This document shows, piece after piece, positions 34,913 through 41,438 of a stretch of 64,000 nt of DNA (its first letter is position 1; each line of letters starts with the position of its first letter). The notes beneath the pieces are model-generated. The model was not told the DNA's origin, did not search any database, and was given only the letters and a program-made list of their open reading frames with translations. The stretch lies in contig NC_015717.1 of NCBI RefSeq assembly GCF_000253295.1, positions 2,232,001-2,296,000 of the forward strand, in the 5' to 3' direction. This stretch comes from Hyphomicrobium sp. MC1. GTDB taxonomy: Bacteria; Pseudomonadota; Alphaproteobacteria; Rhizobiales; Hyphomicrobiaceae. The position numbers and the translations under genes were made by a program.

Positions 34913-35589
34913 CTAATTAAGAAAGTCACTTCTTCTCGGTCGGAGGAGAGGTGATGGTTTTAGCCCTCCTCCAATATCACCAGGACCTCTTATCCCACCA
35001 CTACCACCACTCATTCCCCCTCCTCCGCTGCGGAACGTCGTATACGGCGTGCGCGGCAGGGCATTGACGTCATAGCCTCGCTCCTCGAGAATTTTCACCC
35101 GCGTATTGCCTTGCATAATCGTCCCATCCGGTTTGGTGACGAGAGGCTCCCGGGAGCTTGGCTTCAGGCTTTCGACCAACGCATCGGTCGGTTGCTTTCG
35201 AAGATATTCTAGCGAATCTTTGGCGACCCTATCTGTTGCATATGTTTCATCTGAATGCAGACGCCGTAACGGCGGCGGAGTGTCATCCGCCTGTGCGATC
35301 TGCGCTCTCCCATTGCCCGCCGCACCTCCGCCGTCCGTCCATCGACCTCCATCTGGATTACCTGCGGGGACGCGCGGCTGGTCTTCGCGGTATTTGAGTT
35401 GCGGAGAGGCACTGTCGGGCTGGGCACCATATCCCGCAGCCGCACGTTTCTCATCGGTGGTGAGGAAGGATGCGGCCCTTACGCGCCGAGCGGCCGGCTC
35501 GACGAAGGAGAGTCGCTCGGCGCAACTAAAGAGAGGCGTTTCCACAGCGCGTCACGTTCGGGGGCGAGGGCTTCGATTTGGTCGAGGTC
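34913..35589 (-). CDS. Orphan toxin tip, cassette 2 (QGNTR/ParB-like type)
   Basis: The copied portal tail begins exactly at the Imm-1 stop codon (DLDQIEALAPERDALWKRL). A palindrome at 35483-35523 then adds a stop (35479-35481) and shifts the frame. From AASFLTTDEKRAAAGY on, the frame is open through EDQPRVPAGNPDGGRWTDGG and a tip domain: DALVESLKPSSREPLVTKPD, GTIMQGNTRVKILEERGYDV, NALPR, a Gly-rich stretch and PRRSDFLN. The pattern (PLVTKPDG.I..G..R...L...G) recalls ParB/Srx-like nuclease domains. A GTG at 35545 could start a 210-residue product inside the palindrome region, so expression alone is possible but doubtful. Confidence 0.65.
35483..35523. repeat. Palindromic element inside cassette 2
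   Basis: Outer stem GCGCCGAGCG/CGCTCGGCGC, inverted core GCCGGCTCGACGAAGGAGAGTC. Its insertion breaks the reading frame between two parts of the portal-tail copy, unlike the copies in the portal and terminase genes. Confidence 0.8.
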
Positions 35590-35983
35590 AATCCAACTTC
35601 ACGTACTTCGGAAACTTGGGATCGGGACGCGCGAACCATGCGCCCTCACCGGCTAGCACAAGCGGATCGTCGGGAAGCGTAAGCCACTCCTTGACGACGC
35701 CTTCCGTGATCTCGTCAATTGTCGATCCGTATTTTGTCTCGTATGTGAACTCATATCCGTTGCCGGGTATATGGGTCACCGGAACCGCCCCTGCTTCGAG
35801 CAGGGCGCGAACAGAACGGCGCACATAATCAGTCAGTGCGTCGCCGGTAAGACCGAAATTAACGCGCCCGGTCGGCACAATGTGCATCAACGCCACTGCA
35901 TCGTAGGGGAGCTCATTAGGATGCTGAGCTATAACCTCGCTCAGAGTTTCACCGGTCCGGCGATGGCGAGGCTCATTGGTCAT
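35588..35983 (-). CDS. Immunity-like protein Imm-1, overlapping the portal-toxin gene
   Basis: 131 residues from ATG at 35983 (MTNEPRHRRTGE..). The start lies inside the last codons of the portal-toxin gene (11-base overlap), so it is made whenever the tip is made. Recognisable stretches are DAVALMHIVPTGRVNFGLTG, VRRSVRALLEAGAVPVTHIP and YGSTIDEITEGVVKEW, a pattern that recurs in small alphaproteobacterial proteins encoded next to toxin-tip genes. No membrane segment, so a cytoplasmic toxin partner. Immunity function is inferred from architecture. Confidence 0.7.
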   Translation of the reverse strand: MTNEPRHRRTGETLSEVIAQHPNELPYDAVALMHIVPTGRVNFGLTGDALTDYVRRSVRALLEAGAVPVTHIPGNGYEFTYETKYGSTIDEITEGVVKEWLTLPDDPLVLAGEGAWFARPDPKFPKYVKLD

Positions 35984-37910
35984 TGAAGTGCACCTTATAT
36001 CCATTTCCTAACGTCGAACCATCGAGTGATTTTATAACTTCAAGGGTTTCGCCGTGCTGTTCGCTCGTTCGCACACCTACAATTGAACCATCTGAACGAC
36101 GAAACCATTTTCCAGTGTAGGCTGGTCGTGCCGGAACCTCGGTAGTTCCATCCAAGAGATCGGCTTTGAGCTTCTCGAAATCACTGCGATTGATGGTTCT
36201 GATTCCACTCGTAGCACCGCCCCTTCGTATGCCAAGTTCTTTCCCGCCTGGCTTCAAAAGATCTTCCAGCGTTTTTTCTGCGGGCTTCAGGACCTTTGGG
36301 TTTCGCAGCAAATAGCGCGCAGCACCCTGGATTATCTTTGCCATCGCAACGCGATCGCCGTCTGTCCATCGACCTCCATCGGGATTGCCTGCGGGGACGC
36401 GCGGCTGGTCTTCGCGGTATTTGAGTTGCGGAGAGGCACTGTCGGGCTGAGCATCATATCCAGCCGCTGCCCGCTTCTCGTCGGTGGTGAGGAAGGATGC
36501 GGCTTCGAGGCGTTTCCATAGTGCATCGCGTTCGGGCGCGAGGGCCTCGATCTGGTCGAGGTCCGGGCGAAGCTCCAGCAACATGTCCGTGCCTCGCGGC
36601 CGGCCGTGGTTTTTGTTTGCGCCGAGCGACTCCGCTGCGCGGAGCCGGCCGCTCGGCGCGCTAGATGTTGAGAAAGCAGGACTCAACCAGCTCGCCAGCG
36701 CCCGCGCCGTGCGGTTAACCAGCGGCAGCACGGTTTGCCGCCAGAAGGCACGCTGGGCTTCCTGATAATTGGAATACGTATTGTCTCCCGGAATTCCCAA
36801 GAGCATCGGGGGCACGCCGATGGCGAGCGCGATCTCGCGCGCGGCGGCGTTCTTCGCCTCGATGAAATCCATGTCCTTCGGCGACAGCGACAGCGGCTTC
36901 CAGTCGAGGCCGCCTTCCAAGAGCAGCGGACGTCCGGCGGCGCGCGCGCCTTGAAAGTTCGTCTCGAGCTCGCCTTTGAGGCGCGTGAACTGCTCGTCCG
37001 TCATCTGCCCGTTCGAGGCTGCGTAGACGAGCGCGCCGGAGGGCCGCGCGGAATTGTCGAGTAGCGCCTTGTTCCACCCCGACGCCGTGTTGTGAATGTC
37101 GATCGCGGTGGCAGCGGCCTCGATCGGGCTCATGCCGTAGTGATCGTTGACGGGATGAAAGAGGCGCACGTGCAGGATCGGGCGCACGCCATCGACGACG
37201 TCATCGATGAAGCGCACGCTTCGTCCGTTAGCGGTGTATTCGTAGCCTTCGGGCCAGCCGTCGAGGCCGGGGATCACCTTCATGCGGTCGGGGCGGAGAA
37301 TGTGCAGCTCTCGCAACTCGCCATCGAGCGCCACCGCTTCGGCGTACGCGTTGCCCGAGACGAGGAGAAACCCGTACCAGGCTTCGAGGAAATCGGTGCC
37401 GGTGTGATCGAGGCTCGGCCGCCGGAGCAGCCCGATCAGCGGATGATCCTCGATCTCGCGCGTGCCCTCGTAGAGCAGCAAGGGGATCGAGGCGGCGGCC
37501 TCCGCTATCATGCGTACCGAGCGATAGACGATGGCATTCTGCATGAAGCCTTCGCGGGCGAAGGCAGCATAGTCGCGCGGCGCCCACACGGGCTCGCCGA
37601 GAGTGTGATAGGCGATGAGGGGACCCACGGAGGAACCCTTGTTGATCGTGTCTGGAGCTGAGCTTTTGATGGTGCCCGGCGACTCGCGTTCCGCGAGCCG
37701 GCCGCCGGGCACGGACATGTTGAAAGAGTCTTCGAACTGACCGGGCGCCTTCACTTCGCGGAGCCGGCCGGAAGGCGCGGATTGGTTGAGCGACGCACGT
37801 CCAACATCAATCTCGCTCGGCGGCCGGCTCGACGAAGGAGAGTCGCCGAGCGCAATCGAAGAGCTTGCGCGCGACGAGAATATTCTCGCGAACGTGTCGA
37901 TCAACGACAT
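35973..37910 (-). CDS. GTA gp3-like portal protein with C-terminal toxin-like tip
   Basis: 645 residues against about 400 for a usual GTA portal. Residues 1-19 are the portal start; 20-80 derive from three palindromic elements; 95-415 are the portal core (PLIAYHTLGEPVWAPRDYAA, NAIVYRSVRMIAEAA, GMSPIEAAATAIDIHN, AIGVPPMLLGIPGDNTYSNY); 418-431 is a fourth palindrome; 450-518 are the portal tail and linker (DLDQIEALAPERDALWKRLE, SFLTTDEKRAAAGY, EDQPRVPAGNPDGGRWTDG); 519-645 are a tip of unknown family ending GKWFRRSDGSIVGVRTSEQH..YKVHFNDQ. Portal C-termini face the capsid interior. ATG at 37910 has AAAGGACA upstream; the tip is followed by an overlapping immunity-like gene. Confidence 0.85.
   Translation of the reverse strand: MSLIDTFARIFSSRASSSIALGDSPSSSRPPSEIDVGRASLNQSAPSGRLREVKAPGQFEDSFNMSVPGGRLAERESPGTIKSSAPDTINKGSSVGPLIAYHTLGEPVWAPRDYAAFAREGFMQNAIVYRSVRMIAEAAASIPLLLYEGTREIEDHPLIGLLRRPSLDHTGTDFLEAWYGFLLVSGNAYAEAVALDGELRELHILRPDRMKVIPGLDGWPEGYEYTANGRSVRFIDDVVDGVRPILHVRLFHPVNDHYGMSPIEAAATAIDIHNTASGWNKALLDNSARPSGALVYAASNGQMTDEQFTRLKGELETNFQGARAAGRPLLLEGGLDWKPLSLSPKDMDFIEAKNAAAREIALAIGVPPMLLGIPGDNTYSNYQEAQRAFWRQTVLPLVNRTARALASWLSPAFSTSSAPSGRLRAAESLGANKNHGRPRGTDMLLELRPDLDQIEALAPERDALWKRLEAASFLTTDEKRAAAGYDAQPDSASPQLKYREDQPRVPAGNPDGGRWTDGDRVAMAKIIQGAARYLLRNPKVLKPAEKTLEDLLKPGGKELGIRRGGATSGIRTINRSDFEKLKADLLDGTTEVPARPAYTGKWFRRSDGSIVGVRTSEQHGETLEVIKSLDGSTLGNGYKVHFNDQ
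36357..36563 (-). repeat. Portal tail + linker, the master copy of a six-fold repeated segment
   Basis: Codes for DLDQIEALAPERDALWKRLE followed by AASFLTTDEKRAAAGYDAQP and EDQPRVPAGNPDGGRWTDG. Copies or remnants occur at about 35589-35330, 34560-34420, 33608-33425, 32660-32560 and 32365-32215. Bases 36388-36449 are identical to 35361-35422 (62 bases), pointing to recent duplication or gene conversion. Confidence 0.85.
36619..36659. repeat. Palindromic element in frame inside the portal gene (C-terminal part)
   Basis: Outer stem GCGCCGAGCG/CGCTCGGCGC, core GACTCCGCTGCGCGGAGCCGGC. In the portal frame it reads APSGRLRAAESLGA, about residues 418-431, just after the portal core. Confidence 0.85.
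37672..37712. repeat. Palindromic element in frame inside the portal gene (N-terminal part, third)
   Basis: Perfect outer stem GTGCCCGGCG/CGCCGGGCAC, core ACTCGCGTTCCGCGAGCCGGC. Portal frame reads VPGGRLAERESPGT, residues about 67-80. Confidence 0.88.
37745..37852. repeat. Composite element (two facing palindromes) in frame in the portal N-terminus
   Basis: Palindromes at 37745-37778 and 37814-37852 in opposite orientation with a spacer containing TCAACCAA on the coding strand. Portal frame: ALGDSPSSSRPPSE, spacer IDVGRASLNQS, APSGRLREVKAPG. The terminase gene holds the same arrangement at 39267-39382. Confidence 0.85.
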
Positions 37911-37955
37911 GAACTGTCCTTTGAAATTTAAGGAAAGCGTTTGACCCACTCCGAC

Positions 37956-38044
37956 CGTCATCCCGGCGGAGGCCGGGATCCAGCCAACCCGCGATACAGC
38001 AGATGTGGATCGTTGACTGGGTGCCGACCTTCGTCGGCATGACG
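37956..38044. repeat. Bipartite palindromic repeat, copy 4
   Basis: 89 bp, opposite orientation to copies 1-2: CGTCATCCCGGCGGAGGCCGG at the left, GTGCCGACCTTCGTCGGCATGACG-type hairpin at the right. Lies between terminase and portal genes, leaving the portal ribosome-binding site intact. Confidence 0.8.
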
Positions 38045-38053
38045 GTGGTGCTG

Positions 38054-39547
38054 CTAAAGCATTCGAACAGAGGGTTTCATCGTATCGGCCAAGAGCAAAT
38101 CGGTGATCGCCCAGACGAGCGCGTCGGCGCGATCGGGGCTGCGCCCACGCATCGTGCCGTCGGCGCCGAAGGAACACATCTGATCTTCGAGCGCATCGAA
38201 GCGTCCGACATGCGCCACGCGACCTTCCGCGTAGAGCGCCGCGACCGGCTCGGCGCGAACCCATTTTCCCCGCGTGGCGCGAACCTTGACAACGGGGAAA
38301 TTCTCTCGAAACCTTTGCAAGACGGAAATGACGAGATCTCCGCCCTGATTGACTTCCGCTACCATGCGGTCGGCTTCATAATCATCGAACGCTCCCAGCG
38401 CCGCGTTCGCCCAGATCTCCGGTGTTCGGCCTTGGATCGTCCGATCGGCGAGAACGTAAGCGCGTTTATCGACGCCCAATCCCGCAACGATAATTCCGCA
38501 GGCGTCCGATGACGCAGTTGCGGTGACCGGCGGATCGAGCGCGACGACGATGCGCTGCATGTCAGGCGCGGCGTCGACGCGCGCCTCCTCGATCCAATGC
38601 CTGCGCCATAAACCGTCGCTTGCATCCTCGACGATCTCGCCGAGCAACTCCTGCCGCCCGATCGCGGAGCCCGCATAGCGCCGCGTCATCTCAGCGAGGA
38701 ACGACGGCGCGAGGTTCGTCGCGTTGTCGGCGGTTGCGAGATTCACGGTCACGGTCGTCTCGTCAGCGATGATCTGTTTCAGCAGCTTGGTATTGCGCGG
38801 CGTCGTCGTCACGCAGACGCGCGGCGCATCGCCGAGACGGAGTGCAAACTGCAGCATGTCCCAGGCCCTCTCAGCGCCGCGCCACTTCGCAAGCTCATCG
38901 CACCACGCGGCCGTGAACTGCGGACCGCGCAGCGCTTCGGCTTCGTCAGCCGAGAACAATTCGGCGATTGCGCCACTCGGCCATGTCAGACGCCGCTTCG
39001 ACGGCTCGAACTCCGGCCGCTCATGCGGGGGGTGAATTGCGAGCAGACCGGACTGGCCTTCGATCATCACATTGCGGACGTCGGCCAAAGTCTTGCCAAC
39101 CAGCGCGATTCTTGGTGGCGCCTTGCGACTTCCCTCCGGGAAGCCGGCCGCAAGGCGCGGGCTTGTTTCGTCGTCACGGGCCAACCCCCGCACCCACTCG
39201 GCGCCTGCTCGCGTTTTTCCCGAGCCGCGACCGCTGAGAAGCAGCCACACGCGCCATTGTTTGATTGCCGCTTCCGACTCGCCTCCGACGAGCCGGCCGG
39301 AAGCGGCGGCCTTGTTGGACGAGTCTCGCGCATCATCGAGCGCACCCGGCGGCCGGCTCCCCGCAGGGGAGTCGCCGGGTGCAATCAATAAGGGTGCAAT
39401 CTGATCGTCTCGCGCCCAGATTTCCCAGTCGTGGGCGATGAATTCCAATTCGGCGCGGGTCAGCTCATTCAGATCGTCGGCTAGGCGCCCGCTTGCGATT
39501 GAGGCGCTCAAGACGTTCCGCAATTTCGCGGCGTAGGTCTTCCGCAT
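38054..39547 (-). CDS. GTA gp2-like large terminase (packaging ATPase/nuclease) with element-derived inserts
   Basis: 497 residues. Walker A is LLLSGRGSGKTRAGAEW (about 102-118), Walker B AAWCDELAKW (DE at about 217-218), followed by coupling motif TTTPRNTKLLK; the RNase H-like nuclease begins at IVVALDPPVTA. Three palindromic elements are read through in frame: residues about 55-95 (APGDSPAGSRPPGA, spacer, AASGRLVGGESEAA), just before Walker A, and 131-144 (RLAAGFPEGSRKAPP), between Walker A and the next strand. Key residues are kept. The ATG at 39547 overlaps the upstream gene by 83 bases; TTG at 39511 is an alternative start. Confidence 0.88.
   Translation of the reverse strand: MRKTYAAKLRNVLSASIASGRLADDLNELTRAELEFIAHDWEIWARDDQIAPLLIAPGDSPAGSRPPGALDDARDSSNKAAASGRLVGGESEAAIKQWRVWLLLSGRGSGKTRAGAEWVRGLARDDETSPRLAAGFPEGSRKAPPRIALVGKTLADVRNVMIEGQSGLLAIHPPHERPEFEPSKRRLTWPSGAIAELFSADEAEALRGPQFTAAWCDELAKWRGAERAWDMLQFALRLGDAPRVCVTTTPRNTKLLKQIIADETTVTVNLATADNATNLAPSFLAEMTRRYAGSAIGRQELLGEIVEDASDGLWRRHWIEEARVDAAPDMQRIVVALDPPVTATASSDACGIIVAGLGVDKRAYVLADRTIQGRTPEIWANAALGAFDDYEADRMVAEVNQGGDLVISVLQRFRENFPVVKVRATRGKWVRAEPVAALYAEGRVAHVGRFDALEDQMCSFGADGTMRGRSPDRADALVWAITDLLLADTMKPSVRML
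39118..39158. repeat. Palindromic element in frame inside the terminase gene (after Walker A)
   Basis: Outer stem GCGCCTTGCG/CGCAAGGCGC, core ACTTCCCTCCGGGAAGCCGGC. Followed on the plus strand by GGGCTTG, as at other copies. It uses a different reading frame from the other in-frame copies. Confidence 0.85.
39267..39382. repeat. Composite element in frame inside the terminase gene (before Walker A)
   Basis: Palindromes 39267-39307 (stem GCCGCTTCC/GGAAGCGGC) and 39342-39382 (stem GCACCCGGCG/CGCCGGGTGC) in opposite orientation with a spacer containing GATGATGCGCGAGACTCG and TCCAACAA on the coding strand. Encodes about 40 extra residues immediately upstream of the ATP-binding loop. Confidence 0.87.
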
Positions 39548-39980
39548 GCGCGAGCGCCTCCTTGGTCCTTGCTCCGCCTGCTCCCGTCGTTTTCCGTTTC
39601 GTCATCTCGCGTTGCATCTCAACGGCTTTCTCCAATGCGTTGACCATCTGCGACAGAGCCCGCGATGCGCGCTCGCGATCCTGGGACGTCAGCCCCTTCT
39701 GCTTCTCGAGCTTCGTCAGCTCGCCGTCGATCGTGTTGTAGACGCGCTGGACGAGGGATCTTTTCGTTGGCCCGGCTTTTGTTGGCCCGCTGCGACTCGC
39801 GTTCCGCGAGCCGGCCGCAGCGGGCGGGCTTGGGGCGTCGTTCTTTGATGGCGCACTCTTGGAGAGCATCTCGATCTTTTTCGCACCAGCGGTGAGCGTT
39901 GTGGCCGGTGCGTCGTCCGTCGTTGCCGTGCTGCGGGCCCGCTTCGCTGAGCCCGTAGCAGCGCGCGGGCTTGCTGCCAT
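39465..39980 (-). CDS. GTA gp1-like small terminase candidate with element-derived N-terminus
   Basis: 171 residues. The C-terminal ~100 residues (KRSLVQRVYNTIDGELTKLEKQKGLTSQDRERASRALSQMVNALEKAV..) are helical and coiled-coil-like and occupy the position of the GTA small terminase, which recognises DNA for packaging. The N-terminal ~65 residues are read from two palindromic elements and low-complexity sequence (ATGSAKRARSTATT, AAAGSRNASRSGPTKAGPTK), so the original start may be the ATG of MLSKSAPSKND. Assignment depends on position and coiled-coil character. Confidence 0.65.
   Translation of the reverse strand: MAASPRAATGSAKRARSTATTDDAPATTLTAGAKKIEMLSKSAPSKNDAPSPPAAAGSRNASRSGPTKAGPTKRSLVQRVYNTIDGELTKLEKQKGLTSQDRERASRALSQMVNALEKAVEMQREMTKRKTTGAGGARTKEALAHAEDLRREIAERLERLNRKRAPSRRSE
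39785..39825. repeat. Palindromic element in frame inside the gp1-like gene
   Basis: Outer stem GCCCGCTGCG/CGCAGCGGGC, core ACTCGCGTTCCGCGAGCCGGC. Flanked by TTTTGTTG and GGGCTTGGGGCGTCGTTC, as the copy at 27409. Confidence 0.85.
39929..39964. repeat. Degenerate palindromic element at the start of the gp1-like gene
   Basis: GCTGCGGGCCCGCTTCGCTG followed by AGCCCGTAGCAGC retains the outer stem and part of the core, and the GGGCTTG flank; the inner core is diverged. Confidence 0.5.
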
Positions 39981-40065
39981 GCGCCGGAGACCTTTTTCAA
40001 ATTTTGAATGGGAGCCGCGACGTGCGGATCACGGCCGAAGCCCGCTCTCACACTTTCCGCGTTAT

Positions 40066-40100
40066 ACAGAAATGATGCCTGAGAAGCGTCACGCTGTCAA
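40066..40100 (-). promoter_or_regulatory. Candidate promoter of the GTA-like cluster
   Basis: In the AT-rich gap (39981-40236) ahead of the first GTA gene, a TTGACA match (40095-40100) is followed 17 bases later by CATCAT and a little further on by TATAAC (40061-40066). This is a rough sigma-70-like arrangement pointing toward the cluster. The gap otherwise shows no gene. Whether a dedicated activator (GafA-like) binds here cannot be told. Confidence 0.3.
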
Positions 40101-40236
40101 TCGACAAAATTCACATAAGCTATTGAAAATAAACATTAATATCAAGAAACTGAAATCAACCGGACAGTATAAACCGCACCGTTGGAGCGGGGATAAGTTT
40201 GGCGACATTTTTATAGAGCGTTGGACGCAACGAATT

Positions 40237-40668
40237 TTAAGCTGCGAGCATTTCGGCGGCGTCGGCGCGGATGCGCTTCACCATCGAAGCGAGGCCGTTG
40301 GAGCGTTGCGGCGTCAAATGTTCTTTGAGGCCCAAGCTCGCGAAAATGCCTTCGGCGTCGGTCTTCAGAATTTCATCGAGCGTCTTGCCACCGTAGATGA
40401 TGAACAACAGCGCGACGAGCCCCTGCACGATATGGGCGTCGCTCATGCCCTGCATTTCGAGCTTATCGCCGGCGCTTGGCTTTCCCGCGTCACCGATCCG
40501 CCGCGTCGCCAGCCAGACCTGACTGGCACAGCCACGAACTTTATTCGCATCGGTCCGCAGCTCTTCCGGGAACGGCGGCAGCGCCCTGCCAAGCTCGATG
40601 ACATAGCGATAACGGTCCTCCCAATCGTCGAGGAGCGCGAAATCGGCGCGGATGTCGTCAAGCGTCAT
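40237..40668 (-). CDS. sufE: SufE-family cysteine desulfuration protein
   Basis: 143 residues. TLDDIRADFALLDDWEDRYRYVIELG and the active-site Cys in ANKVRGCASQVWLATR are diagnostic; the end SNGLASMVKRIRADA is family-typical. It accepts persulfide sulfur from a SufS-type desulfurase for iron-sulfur cluster assembly. ATG at 40668 gives the standard N-terminus. It closes the non-GTA block upstream of the cluster. Confidence 0.92.
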   Translation of the reverse strand: MTLDDIRADFALLDDWEDRYRYVIELGRALPPFPEELRTDANKVRGCASQVWLATRRIGDAGKPSAGDKLEMQGMSDAHIVQGLVALLFIIYGGKTLDEILKTDAEGIFASLGLKEHLTPQRSNGLASMVKRIRADAAEMLAA

Positions 40669-40788
40669 GGAGAAATCCCGGCTTCGATCCCGACCACGTC
40701 GGACCGTTTCCCTACACATAGGGGGCCGGACAGGGAAAGAGCAAGGGCGACAGCCGGATCGTAAGCGGCGCGGCGCGCCGCTTAGCCG

Positions 40789-41181
40789 TCAAATACCGTT
40801 GCGGTTCGCGGATTTGCCGCGCCAGTCGGGCTGCTTGTCGAGCGGCGTCAGAGTGCCGCTGTCGCGTTCCAGAACGGCCGGAGCGAGGCGGCCGCCGGTC
40901 TTGCTGTCGTCGAGCTTCAGGCTCGCCGTGTTCATGCCGTCGCCGGCGTAATGCTCTTTCGCCATCTCATAGGCGAGCTGAGCGCCGAACTGCGCCTTGG
41001 CAACGAACTGGGTCCACAGCTCGGCACTCTTGGTGCATACGGTGGCGTTGCGGTCGCAGAAGGTGACGACCCATTCAGCTGTCGCTCCGGCGCGCTCATA
41101 CAAATGCTGCTGCTGTTCCTTGTCGGAAGGAAGCAGTGCAATTCCGATTGCGGCGACAGTGGCTAGACGTAACAAACCCAT
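40789..41181 (-). CDS. DUF5330-like exported protein
   Basis: 130 residues. N-terminal hydrophobic segment (MGLLRLATVAAIGIALLP), then SDKEQQQHLYERAGATAEWVVTFCDRNATVCTKSAELW.., two Cys that may pair. This resembles small rhizobial DUF5330 proteins of unknown role. The end (RDSGTLTPLDKQPDWRGK) is shared with other alphaproteobacterial members. Likely periplasmic. Confidence 0.65.
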   Translation of the reverse strand: MGLLRLATVAAIGIALLPSDKEQQQHLYERAGATAEWVVTFCDRNATVCTKSAELWTQFVAKAQFGAQLAYEMAKEHYAGDGMNTASLKLDDSKTGGRLAPAVLERDSGTLTPLDKQPDWRGKSANRNGI

Positions 41182-41374
41182 AACACAAACCTTCGCGTCT
41201 GACGGCCAGGACACGCCCGGCACGGGAAGCGGATTGGACGAGGGCTTTTCCCCTCACCCTCATCGATACCAGCTCCGCATCAAGGTTAAGCTAGCCTGCG
41301 CCGCACAATTTGAACCGCATTTGCTTCGAATACGGGCGGCGGTTTTAACGAGTCTGAAACCGCTTTAAGCGACA

Positions 41375-41391
41375 GTTAAGGAGGTCTTAAC
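41375..41391. promoter_or_regulatory. Inverted repeat upstream of the peptidoglycan-binding gene
   Basis: GTTAAG-GAGGT-CTTAAC, six-base perfect arms, 48 bases before the ATG at 41439. May be an operator or the transcript leader. No regulator can be named. Confidence 0.25.
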
Positions 41392-41438
41392 GGCTGGCCC
41401 CGATAATCGTTCTCGGGGGAACGAGGGAACGTAGGCAC

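Noticed and set aside
27409..39964. Repeated palindromes as a CRISPR array
   Set aside because: Copies are irregularly spaced, occur in both orientations, lie inside genes, have varying stems and are not separated by unique spacers of constant length.
18721..39980. Whole cluster as an active prophage
   Set aside because: No integrase, repressor, replication genes or attachment repeats were seen, and the gene order is that of RcGTA. GTA-like origin is the better reading, though prophage ancestry is shared.
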